A stretch of 64,000 bases of DNA from Acholeplasmataceae bacterium (lineage in GTDB: Bacteria; Bacillota_I; Bacilli_A; ML615J-28; CAG-698). Below the pieces are notes generated by a model, which was given only the letters and a program-made list of their open reading frames with translations, was not told where the DNA came from and searched no databases. The DNA lies in the NCBI GenBank assembly GCA_012839485.1, contig DUNF01000058.1, positions 1 to 64,000 on the forward strand, read 5' to 3'. Below, in pieces: positions 7,450-15,935 of this stretch (positions within the stretch are counted from its first letter, which is position 1; every line of letters begins with the position of its first letter). A program made the translations under genes and the position numbers.

Positions 7450-8577
7450 ATGAGATATCGTATTGAGAAGGATAAAATAGGTAAACTTCAGTTGCCTTTA
7501 GAAGTGTATTATGGGATTCATACTGCAAGAAGTAAAGAAACATTTTCCTTAACTAAACACGGACTAAATAGGCAAATGATTAAAACTCTAACAAGTATTA
7601 AAAAAGCATCAGCTATTGCTAATACTAGTTTAAAACTATTAGATCAAAAAAAGGCTGAAGCAATTATTTTAAGTTGTGATGAGATTTTTAATGGAAGACT
7701 TCATGGTCAGTTTGTAACTGATTTAGTTCAAGGTGGTTCTGGTCATAGTATGAACATGAATGCTAACGAAGTAATAGCTAATCGTGTTAATGAAATGTTA
7801 GGGGGAACTAAGGGCGGTTACGAATATGTAAGTGTAGAAGATGTTAATTTAAATCAATCAAGTATAGGGGTTATTGTTTTAGCTGGTAAAATTACAGCGG
7901 TTAGATTAACTAAGAAATTACTTAATGAAGCTAAAAAATTAAGTGCTACTTTAAAAGAAAAAATAGCTGATTTGAAAATTGGTGAATTTGATTATGAGAA
8001 TTGTCTTATTTTCATGCAAGAAAACTTAGATCGCAATATCAAAAAAGTAACTAAAACTTTTGATAGTTTTAAAGAAGTAGCAATTGGTATGAGTTATTTT
8101 GAAACAAAAAAAGAAATTCCTGAAGAATTTCCTAAATTGTTTATTAAGCATTTAAATGCTGCATATCCAAGTGAAAAAGTAAAACAAGCTAGTAACTTAA
8201 TTGAGAATGCTTCTGATTATTCTTGTTTCTTAGAATTATCATCTGCTTTAAGAACATTAATGATTGATGTAGCAAAAGCAGTAGATGATTTAAAACCAGG
8301 TATTGTTTCAGGTAAATTTGTTATTCCTCAAGTTCAAGAAAGTGCTGAACCAGAAGAACCGAATTTAATTGTTTTAGAAATGGTTAACCAAATTTCATTT
8401 TATATTATGGGTAATGATCTAACTATTGCTAGAGCGGTAGAAGCAGGTGAAGGAGTACATAACATTTACCTACCAATGATCTATGCTTGTTTATTTGAAG
8501 AGATTAATTTAATTAGAAGAGCAATTAGAATTTTAAGAGAAAAAGCTCTTGTAGATTTAGAAATAAAAGAAGGCTAA
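7450..8577 (+). CDS. Degenerate aspartase/fumarase-superfamily protein
   Basis: The order of conserved blocks is that of aspartase/class II fumarase, but the protein is short (375 against about 460-470 residues). The block GGSGHSMNMNANEVIANR is well kept, with His where the substrate-binding Thr usually is. The second block reads EDVNLNQSSIG instead of the usual HVN-x2-QSxND. The signature loop GSSxMPxKxNP is replaced by a shorter acidic stretch, ESAEPEEPN, followed by the conserved VNQISFYIMGNDLTI. Three active-site regions are therefore altered. The protein may be a lyase with a changed substrate or a non-catalytic partner of malic enzyme. Codon use looks like that of its neighbours, and the frame is intact. 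Confidence 0.75.
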   Translation: MRYRIEKDKIGKLQLPLEVYYGIHTARSKETFSLTKHGLNRQMIKTLTSIKKASAIANTSLKLLDQKKAEAIILSCDEIFNGRLHGQFVTDLVQGGSGHSMNMNANEVIANRVNEMLGGTKGGYEYVSVEDVNLNQSSIGVIVLAGKITAVRLTKKLLNEAKKLSATLKEKIADLKIGEFDYENCLIFMQENLDRNIKKVTKTFDSFKEVAIGMSYFETKKEIPEEFPKLFIKHLNAAYPSEKVKQASNLIENASDYSCFLELSSALRTLMIDVAKAVDDLKPGIVSGKFVIPQVQESAEPEEPNLIVLEMVNQISFYIMGNDLTIARAVEAGEGVHNIYLPMIYACLFEEINLIRRAIRILREKALVDLEIKEG

Positions 8578-8590
8578 AGCCTTCTTTTTA
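8567..8590. terminator. Bidirectional terminator overlapping a stop codon
   Basis: AAGAAGGC (8567-8574), the loop TAAA and GCCTTCTT (8579-8586) form a perfect stem with T-runs in both directions. The stop codon of the upstream gene lies at the stem-loop boundary. It serves the two converging genes. Confidence 0.88.
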
Positions 8591-8597
8591 ATTAGTA

Positions 8598-9401
8598 TTA
8601 TAATAAAAACTTCATCATTACTAAAGCATCATAGTAATCTTTAGTTTCATATTCAATCGCATCATCTTTGATTAATTTAGCTCCCGGATAAAATGAAGCT
8701 TTGTATGCATCATTGAAGTTTTTATATTGAATTTCAATTTTGAATTTTTTAGGTAAAATACTTATTGGTTTATTTGCTGGTTCTTTCTTTTTCTTTAAGG
8801 CTAATTCAACTTTATCTTCAATTTCTTGATTAGTTATATTTGGATGTCTTGAAACTACTGCTCCATGACGACCTTCTTTAGTAGCTACAACTTCTGCCTC
8901 AGGGAAAAGTTTTTTTACACTTTCTGTTAACTTTAAATCGCCAGATAAAAATACTGTTGGTACGTTTAACCATGCAGCATAATATGAATTAATTAAAAAT
9001 TCTGAAGCTATTTCACCATTAATCTTTACATGATGTAATCTTGTATTCATTGTGTGACTTAATGGATTACCATCAGATCTTGATGGGCTATGATAACCAA
9101 TAAAAACAACAGCATCATAAGAATCATTTAATCCTGCCATCATTGAGCATGGACCACCTTCCCAACCTCTATGTAGTGTTACATAATCTGGCAAGTCTTT
9201 AAAAATAATGTTTCTTGCATTATCGTGAGCATCCTTTACAAAAATTTCTGTTGCCCCCGCTTTATGAGCTCCTATACAAGCTCTTCTAACTTCTTCTGTC
9301 ATTTGCTTACGAAAATATTCATAATCATCACCCTTTTCAGTTTCAAGCCAAGATACGATTCCGTTGATACCTTCGATATCAGCACTAATATAAACTTTCA
9401 T
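8598..9401 (-). CDS. dppA: M55-family D-aminopeptidase (DppA-like)
   Basis: Zinc peptidase family that removes N-terminal D-amino acids such as D-Ala from short peptides. Visible metal and active-site segments are SADIEG at residues 6-11, KDAHDNA near 57, GYHSPS near 102 and the His-containing SHTMNTRLHH near 118. The 267 residues match the family length and there is no signal peptide, so it is cytosolic. It is monocistronic with a strong AGGAGG site before the ATG. In this genome context it fits salvage of D-Ala-containing wall peptides, along with lysA and the M19 dipeptidase further on. Confidence 0.92.
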   Translation of the reverse strand: MKVYISADIEGINGIVSWLETEKGDDYEYFRKQMTEEVRRACIGAHKAGATEIFVKDAHDNARNIIFKDLPDYVTLHRGWEGGPCSMMAGLNDSYDAVVFIGYHSPSRSDGNPLSHTMNTRLHHVKINGEIASEFLINSYYAAWLNVPTVFLSGDLKLTESVKKLFPEAEVVATKEGRHGAVVSRHPNITNQEIEDKVELALKKKKEPANKPISILPKKFKIEIQYKNFNDAYKASFYPGAKLIKDDAIEYETKDYYDALVMMKFLL

Positions 9402-9463
9402 TTAAATTCCTCCTTTTTTCATATGAATATTATAACTATAAAATAAAAATAAAGCAATAAACA

Positions 9464-9492
9464 TTTACATTTTGGGAAAATTTGTGTATAAT
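9464..9492 (+). promoter_or_regulatory. Promoter of the membrane-protein operon
   Basis: TTTACA (9464-9469), exactly 17 bases, then TATAAT (9487-9492). The leader to the ATG at 9523 holds a GGAGG site at 9510-9514. Confidence 0.8.
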
Positions 9493-9522
9493 ATAGTTAA
9501 TAAAAAAATGGAGGTTTTTAAT

Positions 9523-10335
9523 ATGAGTGAAAAAGATAAAGTAACTAAGAAAGTTGAAGAAGAAAAGAAAGAGGAAGTTAAGGCTGAAGTAGAATTAACT
9601 AGTGCTGAAGAAAGAATCAAAGAAGAAGAACAAATTAGAGCACGTGTTTCTGATTTTAAGCCTTTAGTAAAAAGTGATACTAAGTTTGATTTTAAAACAT
9701 TAAAATATGCTAACTTATATTTATCTATGTATAAAAGAAAGAGTTGGGTTTTAAGTTTAGTTATTGCTATTGCTGCTTTAGGTATGGCAGTTTATTCTGC
9801 TATTGCTAGTCAATGGGCATTCTTTGTAATTTTCTTACTTTTTGTAGCTGTAATTGCTTATCAAGCATTAACTGTAGAGAAAAAGATTGACCAAGAATTA
9901 GTTAAGTATTTTAAGAATCGTGCAGTTGGTGGTCAAGAAGTAGCCTTAAATAAAGAAATGATTTTAGTAGAAAATAAAAACTCTACAATTCCTTTTGTTT
10001 ATGAATGGAATGATATTAAATCTGCAGATGAAATCAAAGATTTTGTTTACTTATTCTTAAGTGCACAAGCACCAATTATTATCGATAAAGAACGCCTTAT
10101 TGTAGGGGATGTAGCTTTACTTCAAAGTATTTTAAAAGAAAAATTCCCTGAAAAAGGTTATAAAGTTATGGAAAAAGATATTGCTAAGAGAAAGATTACA
10201 TTCGAACACGCAAAAGTTGAAGAAGAAGACAAAGTAGAGATTGTAAAACTAAGTGCTGAAGAAGAAGCTCAAGTTAAGAAAGAGCAAGATCAAAAAGTAG
10301 CTGAAAAAATTAAAGACGAAGAAGGAAAAAAATAG
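9523..10335 (+). CDS. Two-helix membrane protein with charged termini, function unknown
   Basis: A 270-residue protein. About the first 55 residues are a Lys/Glu-rich, probably disordered or coiled segment. Two closely spaced membrane helices follow (SWVLSLVIAIAALGMAVYSAI and WAFFVIFLLFVAVIAY), then a soluble domain with a VYEWNDIKSADEI stretch and an acidic/basic tail. This plan resembles YcxB-type membrane proteins, and the next gene is of that type. An upstream in-frame start near 9472 overlaps the promoter, so the ATG at 9523 after GGAGG is chosen. No enzymatic motif is seen. Confidence 0.75.
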   Translation: MSEKDKVTKKVEEEKKEEVKAEVELTSAEERIKEEEQIRARVSDFKPLVKSDTKFDFKTLKYANLYLSMYKRKSWVLSLVIAIAALGMAVYSAIASQWAFFVIFLLFVAVIAYQALTVEKKIDQELVKYFKNRAVGGQEVALNKEMILVENKNSTIPFVYEWNDIKSADEIKDFVYLFLSAQAPIIIDKERLIVGDVALLQSILKEKFPEKGYKVMEKDIAKRKITFEHAKVEEEDKVEIVKLSAEEEAQVKKEQDQKVAEKIKDEEGKK

Positions 10336-10339
10336 TAAA

Positions 10340-10858
10340 GTGAAAATTAGATATAATTCTTTTTTCACCGAGAAAGTTGCTAAAGATTTTTTTAAATTCC
10401 ATCTCGGAGTAAGAAGTAATGCTAAGTATATTTACTTAGCATTTGCTTTATTAATGGTAGGTACTGGTGCTTTTTTAGCCTTCGGCAAGGACAAGCTAGT
10501 AATAGGAATTGTAGTTATGGTCTTAGCTCCAGTACTCCTTGCAATTAGACCAATTCAAGTTAATCACATGATTAAAAAAACTCTTTTAAAACAATCATTT
10601 ATTGGTTTAAGGTATAATGTTATTTTCACTGAAGAAAAAATAGTTTACCAAACGACTAAAAGTTCTAAAGATTATAGCTGGGACGATGTATTAATAGTAA
10701 CAGAAACACAAAAGTATGTTTACTATTATACTAGCCCCAATGCAGCTATTGTTACTGAAAAAGAACTAATGGATTATAACGAGCGTAAAATCTTAAAAGA
10801 GTTTGTTTTAAAGAAATTTAAAAAGGAAGCTAAATATAAAGAATACAAGCGAGTATAA
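10340..10858 (+). CDS. YcxB-like membrane protein
   Basis: A 172-residue protein with two membrane helices (YIYLAFALLMVGTGAFLAF and IGIVVMVLAPVLLAI) and a C-terminal domain containing YSWDDVLIVTET-YVYYYTS, the pattern of YcxB-like domains. It starts at a GTG 4 bases after the previous stop, in the same operon. It looks like a paralogue of the preceding protein without the charged tails. Its role is unknown. Confidence 0.75.
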   Translation: MKIRYNSFFTEKVAKDFFKFHLGVRSNAKYIYLAFALLMVGTGAFLAFGKDKLVIGIVVMVLAPVLLAIRPIQVNHMIKKTLLKQSFIGLRYNVIFTEEKIVYQTTKSSKDYSWDDVLIVTETQKYVYYYTSPNAAIVTEKELMDYNERKILKEFVLKKFKKEAKYKEYKRV

Positions 10859-10860
10859 TT

Positions 10861-11604
10861 ATGAGTGAAATCAAACTAATTAATCTAAAAACTAAAAAGG
10901 ACTTAAAGACTAAGAAAATCGAAATCTTAGATTTTTCTCATGATTTGTTTGAAGTTATAAAGAAGAGTTTAGGTTTAACTGTTCTAAAACAAAACTTTAC
11001 TTTCTTAGATGAAAAGATTAATTATTTGTTGCTTGATGAAAATAAGACAATTACTTTACTAGACTTCAAAAAAGAAAACTTTGGTCAGATTTTGGGACGT
11101 AGTTTATATTTAGTTGATTTAATTAGAGAAAACTTAGGTAAGTTAAAAACTTATTTAAGCGAAGATTTAAAAAAAGAAGAAATTTTAGAAATTGATTTTA
11201 ATCCAAGAATTATTGTTTTAGGAACTAACTTTACTAAATATGATCACTATGCAATCAAACAAATCAATAAAGAAATTGACTTAATTAAATGTGAGGTGTT
11301 TGATTCTAATACTTTGGTTTTAGAGAAAAACTATCAAAGTCAAAACTATTTAGAAAATGGGTTTCCTAAATCACAATTATTTAACGAAATTAAAGAACAC
11401 TTATTAATGTTAGGAGATGAAATAGTTATTAAAGAGTTTCCTCATTATGTCGCTATTAGAAGAATTGCTAATTTTGCTTATTTATACTATGATGAGGCAT
11501 TAGTTTTAAGAGTTTTAGTTGATGGTAAATATAAAACTAAAGCAATTAAAAATTCCAAAGATTTGGAAACGGCTTTAAAACTATTAGAAGAAGCTTATGC
11601 CTAA
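10861..11604 (+). CDS. Uncharacterised protein, DUF91/DUF5655-like
   Basis: A soluble 247-residue protein. The middle (LEIDFNPRIIVLGTNFTKYDHYAI followed by an Ile/Asp-rich helix) recalls the DUF91 nuclease-like family. The last 50 residues (LRVLVDGKYKTKAIKNS and a final helix LETALKLLEEAY) recall the DUF5655 domain often fused to it. The assignment rests on pattern memory only, and the catalytic residues of a PD-(D/E)xK nuclease are not clear. It starts 2 bases after the YcxB-like gene and overlaps the pseudouridine synthase by 8 bases. Confidence 0.6.
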   Translation: MSEIKLINLKTKKDLKTKKIEILDFSHDLFEVIKKSLGLTVLKQNFTFLDEKINYLLLDENKTITLLDFKKENFGQILGRSLYLVDLIRENLGKLKTYLSEDLKKEEILEIDFNPRIIVLGTNFTKYDHYAIKQINKEIDLIKCEVFDSNTLVLEKNYQSQNYLENGFPKSQLFNEIKEHLLMLGDEIVIKEFPHYVAIRRIANFAYLYYDEALVLRVLVDGKYKTKAIKNSKDLETALKLLEEAYA

Positions 11605-12253
11605 TTTAGAAGTTTTATACGAAGACAATCATTTGATTGTTGTTGTCAAGGAAGAAAATCTTTTAAGCCAAAAAGATATAACAGAAGATGAAGATATCTT
11701 ATCATTAGTAAAAGCATATCTAAAAGAAAAACACCAAAAGTTAGGTAATGTCTATTTAGGACTAGTTCATCGTTTAGATCGAAGAGTTGGTGGAGTGATG
11801 GTGTTTGCGAAGACATCAAAGGCTGCATCAAGACTATCAGAAGCAATTAGAGAAAGAAATTTTGAAAAGAAATACTTAGCGATTTGTACAGGAAAAGTAG
11901 AATCGGGAATCTTAAAACATAAACTAATCAAACAAGATCAAATGGCTTTTGAAAGTAAAGAAGGAAAAGAAGCAGTTTTAGAATATAAAGCAATCAAGTA
12001 TTTAAAAGAAGAAGGATTAGATTATACTTTAGTTGATGTAGATTTAATTACAGGTAGATATAATCAAATTAGAGCTCAGTTTGCCTTAATAGGTCATCCT
12101 TTAATAAACGATTTTAAATACGGCTATCAAGGTAAAAACTATTTTGACCAACTTGGACTTTGGTGTTATGAGTTAAAGTTTCCTCATCCAATTACTAAAG
12201 AACAGGTGAGCTTTAAAAAAATACCTGAAGGAGGTATTTGGTCTTTTAAATAA
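11597..12253 (+). CDS. RluA-family pseudouridine synthase
   Basis: Isomerises uridine to pseudouridine in rRNA or tRNA. The catalytic motif HRLDRRVGGVMVFAKT holds the essential Asp (HRLD). The flanking LSEAIRERNFEKKYLAI and the late TGRYNQIRAQFALIGHPL are family hallmarks. At 218 residues it is a compact form without an S4 domain. The exact target position cannot be told. It overlaps the upstream gene by 8 bases and is followed by the DUF2207 gene after 10 bases. Confidence 0.9.
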   Translation: MPNLEVLYEDNHLIVVVKEENLLSQKDITEDEDILSLVKAYLKEKHQKLGNVYLGLVHRLDRRVGGVMVFAKTSKAASRLSEAIRERNFEKKYLAICTGKVESGILKHKLIKQDQMAFESKEGKEAVLEYKAIKYLKEEGLDYTLVDVDLITGRYNQIRAQFALIGHPLINDFKYGYQGKNYFDQLGLWCYELKFPHPITKEQVSFKKIPEGGIWSFK

Positions 12254-12263
12254 GGAGCTAGAG

Positions 12264-13802
12264 ATGAAAAACAAGAGAATCTTAATTATTGGTATTGTAA
12301 TTAATATAGTTTTATTGCTTGCTTTTTTAATTGGAACTAGTTTCATAACAAAAGAAAAGTTAAAAGAAAAAGTCAATAGTTTAGATGTAGAAGTAGACAT
12401 AACTAATGACGGAACAATTTTAGTAACTGAAGATTGGGATATAGAGTTCTTAGAAGAAACGAATGAATATTATCGTAATATTTACTATCATAAATTAGAA
12501 GCAACTAACCCTTTTATTGAAGCAGATGAAGTAAACAATAATATTGCTACTTTTTCTACAATTCCTAGTACTTATGAGCAAAAACTATTTAAGGATGGCA
12601 AGGAGATAAATATTGAAAAAGGTTATTCCTTTAATCATGATTTAGATAGAGATGGAAATATAATTGGAGGAATTGATAGAGTTAATTTAGAAGTTTTCTA
12701 TTTTAAATCTGAAGAGGTTTTACTTGGAAACTATCAGATTAAGTATAAATATAAACTAGAACAGTTTGTTACTCATTACTTAGATTGTAATGAATTAAGT
12801 TTGCTACTAATTCAAGAGCCAATTAAGATAGAAAAACTTAACTTTTCAGTTAATTTTCCTAACCCAATTTCTAAGCCATTTGCTTATAGTAATCAAGAGC
12901 TAAGTAGTACTTTTTCAGAAAACAGCTTAAATGCTAGCGTAACTAGCTTTTATAGTTTAGATAATGACTATTTTAGATTAAGAGTTTTGTTTGATAAAGA
13001 TTCACTTGCGATTAGCAATCCAAATCACATGATGAGCTTTAATGCTTTTAATGAATTAGAATCATATGAAGCAAGACAACAAGAAATAAATAAAACAAAA
13101 GATTTACTTAGCGTAGATCAAGCAAAAACAAAAACTGCTGTTTATATTATTAATATTGTGTTAGTTGTTTTGGTAATCTTAATAATGATTATCACCTATT
13201 TATATTTTGAGAATATTATTTTTAGACCGAAAGTTATTTCTAAAGCAACTTCAATAAATGAAAGCTTACTTGATTCAAGTTTAATTTTAGATAGCTTTTT
13301 GAAAAAAAGACATTTTTTAGGTTTAATTAAAAAAATGGAGTTAAATGGGAATATTGTTAGAGAAAATAATGTTCTTATTTATAAAAATAAAGATGGTCTT
13401 TCAGTTGAGGAAACAAAGATTTTATTAGGGATTTTTCAAAAACAAAAGACAGTTACTTTAGATAAAATCGATTATTTAGCTTTAAAAAAGAAGGTTATTG
13501 ATAAAGCTGAATATGAAGACAAACCGCAATTAATTTTATTGAATTTCTTGTTTATTTTCATTTTTTATTATATAATAATTTATAGAATGAAGGAAAAATT
13601 AGCTTTAGATTTAATATGGACTAAGGCTTTAATTGTGGTGTTGTTTGTAACTTCACTGGTTTTCTTTATTTTGCTTCGCTTTAAAAAGAGAAAGAAATAT
13701 AAAGAAGTAAAAGCTTTTAAAAATTATTTAGAAGAAGCTAAATTAAAAGATGATGTATATTTACCATATTATATTAGTTATGGTATTATTGATTTTAAAT
13801 AG
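12264..13802 (+). CDS. DUF2207 membrane protein
   Basis: A 512-residue membrane protein. An N-terminal helix (8-29) is followed by an extracytoplasmic beta-rich DUF2207 domain of about 250 residues beginning VDITNDGTILVTEDWDIEF. A membrane helix lies near residue 295-315, then a soluble region and two C-terminal helices. DUF2207 proteins are commonly encoded next to LemA, as here, and the pair is assumed to work together at the membrane. Its biochemical role is unknown. A ribosome-binding site AAGGAG overlaps the preceding stop. Confidence 0.85.
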   Translation: MKNKRILIIGIVINIVLLLAFLIGTSFITKEKLKEKVNSLDVEVDITNDGTILVTEDWDIEFLEETNEYYRNIYYHKLEATNPFIEADEVNNNIATFSTIPSTYEQKLFKDGKEINIEKGYSFNHDLDRDGNIIGGIDRVNLEVFYFKSEEVLLGNYQIKYKYKLEQFVTHYLDCNELSLLLIQEPIKIEKLNFSVNFPNPISKPFAYSNQELSSTFSENSLNASVTSFYSLDNDYFRLRVLFDKDSLAISNPNHMMSFNAFNELESYEARQQEINKTKDLLSVDQAKTKTAVYIINIVLVVLVILIMIITYLYFENIIFRPKVISKATSINESLLDSSLILDSFLKKRHFLGLIKKMELNGNIVRENNVLIYKNKDGLSVEETKILLGIFQKQKTVTLDKIDYLALKKKVIDKAEYEDKPQLILLNFLFIFIFYYIIIYRMKEKLALDLIWTKALIVVLFVTSLVFFILLRFKKRKKYKEVKAFKNYLEEAKLKDDVYLPYYISYGIIDFK

Positions 13803-13819
13803 AAAAGGAGGTGTTTCTA

Positions 13820-14359
13820 ATGAGTGCTGGTTGGATTATTACATTTGTAGTTATAGGACTTATAATTGTAGGACTAGTTGTCTTAATTATTTTAATTTAT
13901 GATAATTTAGTTAAAGCGCGTAAAAGGGTAAACAATGGTTGGAATCAAATTAAACTATATGTAGAGCGAAGATTTGATTTAGTTCCTAATCTTATGGAAA
14001 CACTAAAAGGGGTCATTTCTGAAGAAGAAGGTATCTTAAGTGAGTTTGCTAGGGTTAGAGGAATTTATGCAAATTCTAATACACCTATGGAGATTGCTAA
14101 GGCAGACTTCTTATTAACTAATGTTTTGGATAGATTAGTTATTGTTCAGGAAGGTTATCCTTCAATTAAAAAGAATGGTAGTTTTCAAAGATTATTGTTT
14201 GATTTAGAAGATGATAAAGTTAAGATTGTATATAGTCAAGCATATTTTAACGATGCAGTTGATAAATACAATTTGAAACTGGTAAAGTTTCCAAGTAAAA
14301 TTGTAGCTGGTTGGATGAAACTGGAGCCACAAGAAAAATACGAATATGACTATAAATAA
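13820..14359 (+). CDS. lemA: LemA-family membrane protein
   Basis: A 179-residue protein with one N-terminal membrane helix (WIITFVVIGLIIVGLVVLIILI) and the LemA signature VNNGWNQIKLYVERRFDLVPNLMETLKG. The helical periplasm-type domain continues to the KFPSKIVAGW motif near the end. It starts after a perfect AGGAGGTG, and the in-frame codon 9 bases upstream lies within that site. It forms a pair with the DUF2207 gene and is closed by a terminator. Its function is unknown. Confidence 0.92.
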   Translation: MSAGWIITFVVIGLIIVGLVVLIILIYDNLVKARKRVNNGWNQIKLYVERRFDLVPNLMETLKGVISEEEGILSEFARVRGIYANSNTPMEIAKADFLLTNVLDRLVIVQEGYPSIKKNGSFQRLLFDLEDDKVKIVYSQAYFNDAVDKYNLKLVKFPSKIVAGWMKLEPQEKYEYDYK

Positions 14360-14360
14360 A

Positions 14361-14386
14361 AACACTGGAATTAACCAGTGTTTTTT
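14361..14386 (+). terminator. Terminator after lemA
   Basis: AACACTGG (14361-14368), the loop AATTAA and CCAGTGTT (14375-14382) run into a T-run to 14386. Confidence 0.9.
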
Positions 14387-14395
14387 AATAGATAT

Positions 14396-14418
14396 AAAAA
14401 AAGCAACATGATTGTTGC
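14396..14418 (-). terminator. Terminator of rpmE
   Basis: GCAACA (14403-14408), the loop TGAT and TGTTGC (14413-14418). Read on the minus strand, the stem is followed by the complement of an A-run, that is a T-run. Confidence 0.8.
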
Positions 14419-14426
14419 AATTTTTA

Positions 14427-14642
14427 TTACTTATCCTCTTCTTTTTTAGCCAAACGTTTTTGGAATTTTTCAACTCTTCCTGCTGCTTGTACGAATTTTT
14501 GTTGGCCAGTGTAAAACGGATGACATTTAGAACAAGTATCAACTTTGATATCTTCTACTGTAGATCCAGTTTCAAAAGTAGCACCACAAGCTGTACAAGT
14601 AACCGTTGCTTTGTGATATTTAGGATGAATACCTTTTTTCAT
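14427..14642 (-). CDS. rpmE: 50S ribosomal protein L31
   Basis: Zinc-type bL31 of 71 residues: MKKGIHPKYH start, CTACGATFETGST with a CxxC pair, then CSKCHPFYTGQQKF with the second CxxC pair, and a basic tail RVEKFQKR. The four Cys make this the zinc-binding C+ form. It lies next to tdk, a common neighbourhood in Bacillota. The structured leader upstream may control its translation. Confidence 0.97.
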   Translation of the reverse strand: MKKGIHPKYHKATVTCTACGATFETGSTVEDIKVDTCSKCHPFYTGQQKFVQAAGRVEKFQKRLAKKEEDK

Positions 14643-14699
14643 TTTTCTCTCCTTCCGCCATGGTTTTTATTTGCAAACCATAGTAAGTTTTATACTATG
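14643..14699 (-). promoter_or_regulatory. Structured rpmE leader, possible L31 autoregulatory element
   Basis: On the minus strand the leader can form two hairpins. One uses the arms at 14693-14699 and 14679-14685 (CATAGTA with TACTATG). The other uses 14675-14681 and 14660-14666 (ATGGTTT with AAACCAT). They share 14679-14681, so they compete. A GGAGAG site follows directly. L31 leader elements are known in Firmicutes, but the match to one is an inference. Confidence 0.55.
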
Positions 14700-14701
14700 T
14701 T

Positions 14702-14730
14702 ATTATACCTTAAAGGTCCGTTTTTGTCAA
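14702..14730 (-). promoter_or_regulatory. Consensus promoter of rpmE
   Basis: On the minus strand a perfect TTGACA (14730-14725), 17 bases and a perfect TATAAT (14707-14702). Confidence 0.92.
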
Positions 14731-14814
14731 CAAGAATAAACAAATTTGGAAATAAAAAGCTTGGATAATTAGTTTTTTAAGATTTATTATTCCTGCTATT
14801 TCACATCTAAAATA

Positions 14815-14842
14815 TTGAAAAAGAGAATAAATATGGTATAAT
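14815..14842 (+). promoter_or_regulatory. Promoter of tdk
   Basis: TTGAAA (14815-14820), 16 bases, then TATAAT (14837-14842) preceded by TGG, an extended -10 element. Confidence 0.82.
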
Positions 14843-14869
14843 ATTATAGAAAGGATTAGAAGAGTAAAG

Positions 14870-15457
14870 ATGGAAGTACAAAGAAGAGATGGTTGGATAG
14901 AAGTTATCTGTGGAAGCATGTTTGCGGGAAAGACTGAGGAATTACTAAGAAGGTTGAAACGATTAGAATATGCTAAGAAATCATACATGGTTTTTAAACC
15001 AGCAATTGATAATCGTTATAGTGAAACTGAAGTAGTAAGTCATAATAATAAACGTGTTGCAGGATATAATATTTCGGAAGAGATGCAAATTTTAGAATTA
15101 GTTGCTAAGGGAAACCCAGATGTAGTTGCTATTGATGAGGCGCAATTCTTTACTGATAAGATTGTTGAGGTTTGTGAGACTTTAGCTGATCAAGGGAAAA
15201 GAGTAATTGTAGCTGGCTTAGATACAAATTTCAGGGGTGAACCTTTTGGACCAATGCCTTATTTACTTGCAAGAGCAGAATATGTAACTAAACTTCAAGC
15301 AATTTGCCAAGTTTGTGGTCTACCTGCAAGTAGAACACAAAGACTAATTGATGGTAAACCTGCATCTTATAATTCTCCAACTGTTTTAATTGGCTCTGAA
15401 GAATCCTATGAAGCTAGATGTAGACATTGCCATCAAGTATTAAAAGATGATGAATGA
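14870..15457 (+). CDS. tdk: Thymidine kinase
   Basis: Phosphorylates thymidine with ATP in dTMP salvage. The P-loop GSMFAGKTEELLRRL is near residue 17. The Walker B type VVAIDEAQFF and the substrate lasso region LDTNFRGEPFG follow. Zinc-binding Cys pairs CQVC and CRHC lie in the C-terminal part. At 195 residues it is a standard bacterial/eukaryotic-type TK1. Its stop overlaps the start of tadA, so the two are coupled. Confidence 0.97.
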   Translation: MEVQRRDGWIEVICGSMFAGKTEELLRRLKRLEYAKKSYMVFKPAIDNRYSETEVVSHNNKRVAGYNISEEMQILELVAKGNPDVVAIDEAQFFTDKIVEVCETLADQGKRVIVAGLDTNFRGEPFGPMPYLLARAEYVTKLQAICQVCGLPASRTQRLIDGKPASYNSPTVLIGSEESYEARCRHCHQVLKDDE

Positions 15458-15896
15458 TTTAGATTTTCTTAAATTAGCTTTCAAAGAAGCTAAAAAAGCT
15501 TACGGGCAAAATGAAGTCCCAGTTGGAGCTTTAATTGTAATTAATGGTGAAATTATCGCCAAAGCTCACAACAAACAAGAAAGTTTAAAAGACCCAACAC
15601 TACACGCAGAAATTGAAGTTATTAAAAAAGCATGTAAAGTATTAGGACGTAAAATATTAGATGATGCTACTATTTATATTACTTTAGAGCCATGTTTGAT
15701 GTGTGCTGGAGCAATTTTAAACGCAAGGATTAAAAAAATAGTTTATGGTGCTAAAGCTCCTAAGTTTGGTGTCCTAACTAGTTTAGGAAATGTTTTTGAA
15801 GACTTTAAATTCAACCACGAGCTTGAGGTAGTAGGTCCTTTAATGGAAGATGAAGTATCTGAAATCATGAAATCATTCTTTAAAAATAAAAGATAG
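15447..15896 (+). CDS. tadA: tRNA-specific adenosine deaminase
   Basis: Deaminates A34 to inosine in tRNA-Arg(ACG). The zinc site is complete: HAE with the catalytic Glu, then PCLMC. The N-terminal AFKEAKKAYGQNEVPVGA is typical. Start choice lies between ATG at 15447 and the adjacent ATG at 15450, and both overlap the tdk end. The gene is followed by the small SRP RNA, the same order as in Bacillus. Confidence 0.96.
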   Translation: MMNDLDFLKLAFKEAKKAYGQNEVPVGALIVINGEIIAKAHNKQESLKDPTLHAEIEVIKKACKVLGRKILDDATIYITLEPCLMCAGAILNARIKKIVYGAKAPKFGVLTSLGNVFEDFKFNHELEVVGPLMEDEVSEIMKSFFKNKR

Positions 15897-15901
15897 CAAT
15901 C

Positions 15902-15930
15902 TTGAAAAAAAGAAGGGGAAATGCTATAAT
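15902..15930 (+). promoter_or_regulatory. Promoter of the SRP RNA
   Basis: TTGAAA (15902-15907), 17 bases and TATAAT (15925-15930) with an upstream TG (extended -10). It starts just after the tadA stop. Confidence 0.85.
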
Positions 15931-15935
15931 GATAA

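Noticed and set aside
14412..14768. Plus-strand open frame across rpmE
   Set aside because: It is the antisense of the ribosomal protein L31 gene and its leader, with low-complexity Phe/Ser-rich translation.
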